A stretch of 64,000 nucleotides of DNA from Taudactylus pleione (lineage: Eukaryota; Chordata; Amphibia; Anura; Myobatrachidae), in NCBI GenBank assembly GCA_031769625.1, contig JAUIMM010000736.1, positions 1,670,001 to 1,734,000 of the forward strand. Direction: 5' to 3'. The DNA itself is not shown here. Below are more notes on the stretch, generated by a model, which searched no databases, was not told the origin of the DNA, and was given only the letters and a program-made list of their open reading frames with translations. Numbering within the stretch: the stretch's first letter is position 1.

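Overview
This window is vertebrate nuclear DNA, most likely from a frog or another amphibian. It carries the middle of one host gene on the minus strand, and the long introns of that gene are packed with transposons. The gene is recognised as BAZ1A (ACF1), the large non-catalytic subunit of the ISWI chromatin remodellers ACF and CHRAC. Eighteen coding exons can be placed between 64000 and 1324, all minus strand and all in one continuous frame across the splice junctions. They give about 2.67 kb of coding sequence, roughly 890 codons. They run from the end of the WAC domain through the DDT domain, the charged coiled-coil segments and the WHIM motifs, and stop before the PHD finger and bromodomain, which must lie left of position 1. 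The start codon and first exons lie right of 64000. The amphibian assignment is an inference from intron size, DIRS abundance and foldback MITE families; no species can be named.

The dominant repeat is a DIRS-type (tyrosine-recombinase) retrotransposon family. Two copies are about 5.8 kb (13080-18880 and 33018-38827). They have inverted terminal repeats and an internal complementary region that joins the inverse of the two outer ends, which is diagnostic DIRS architecture. Degenerate coding remnants fit this: an ORF1/gag-like protein (8.4-7.5 kb and 37-36.3 kb), reverse transcriptase (36.0-35.6, 30.9-30.5 and 40.0-39.6 kb), RNase H, and the recombinase tail (34.5-33.5 and 11.5-11.2 kb). At least eleven further partial or deleted copies occur, and every one whose orientation can be read lies on the minus strand, the same sense as BAZ1A.

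Other mobile DNA: Tc1/mariner elements (6.75-7.49, 19.14-20.63, 39.0-39.5, 49.4-51.5 and 58.6-59.5 kb), a LINE remnant at 3.3-6.0 kb, an L2/CR1-like LINE fragment near 24.1-24.6 kb, hAT-type MITEs with 8-bp target duplications, and many foldback MITEs. There is also a 5S rRNA pseudogene inside a DIRS copy (17166-17273), a 361-bp tandem duplication (3136-3857), a 166-bp palindrome beside a poly-T/poly-G block (44774-45010), microsatellites and minisatellites.

Region by region: 1-9.4 kb holds the three most 3' visible exons, the LINE and a DIRS/Tc1 chimera. 9.5-23.7 kb is one long intron region with one small exon (12.2 kb) and a nest of DIRS copies. 23.7-32.7 kb is the exon-dense part (nine exons, DDT and WHIM1). 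32.7-45.1 kb is a 12.5-kb intron with the best DIRS copy. 45.1-64 kb holds six more exons separated by MITE-rich introns. The most unusual observation is that the abutted DIRS ends read like a miniature intron (donor, pyrimidine tract, AG), kept in two diverged subfamilies.
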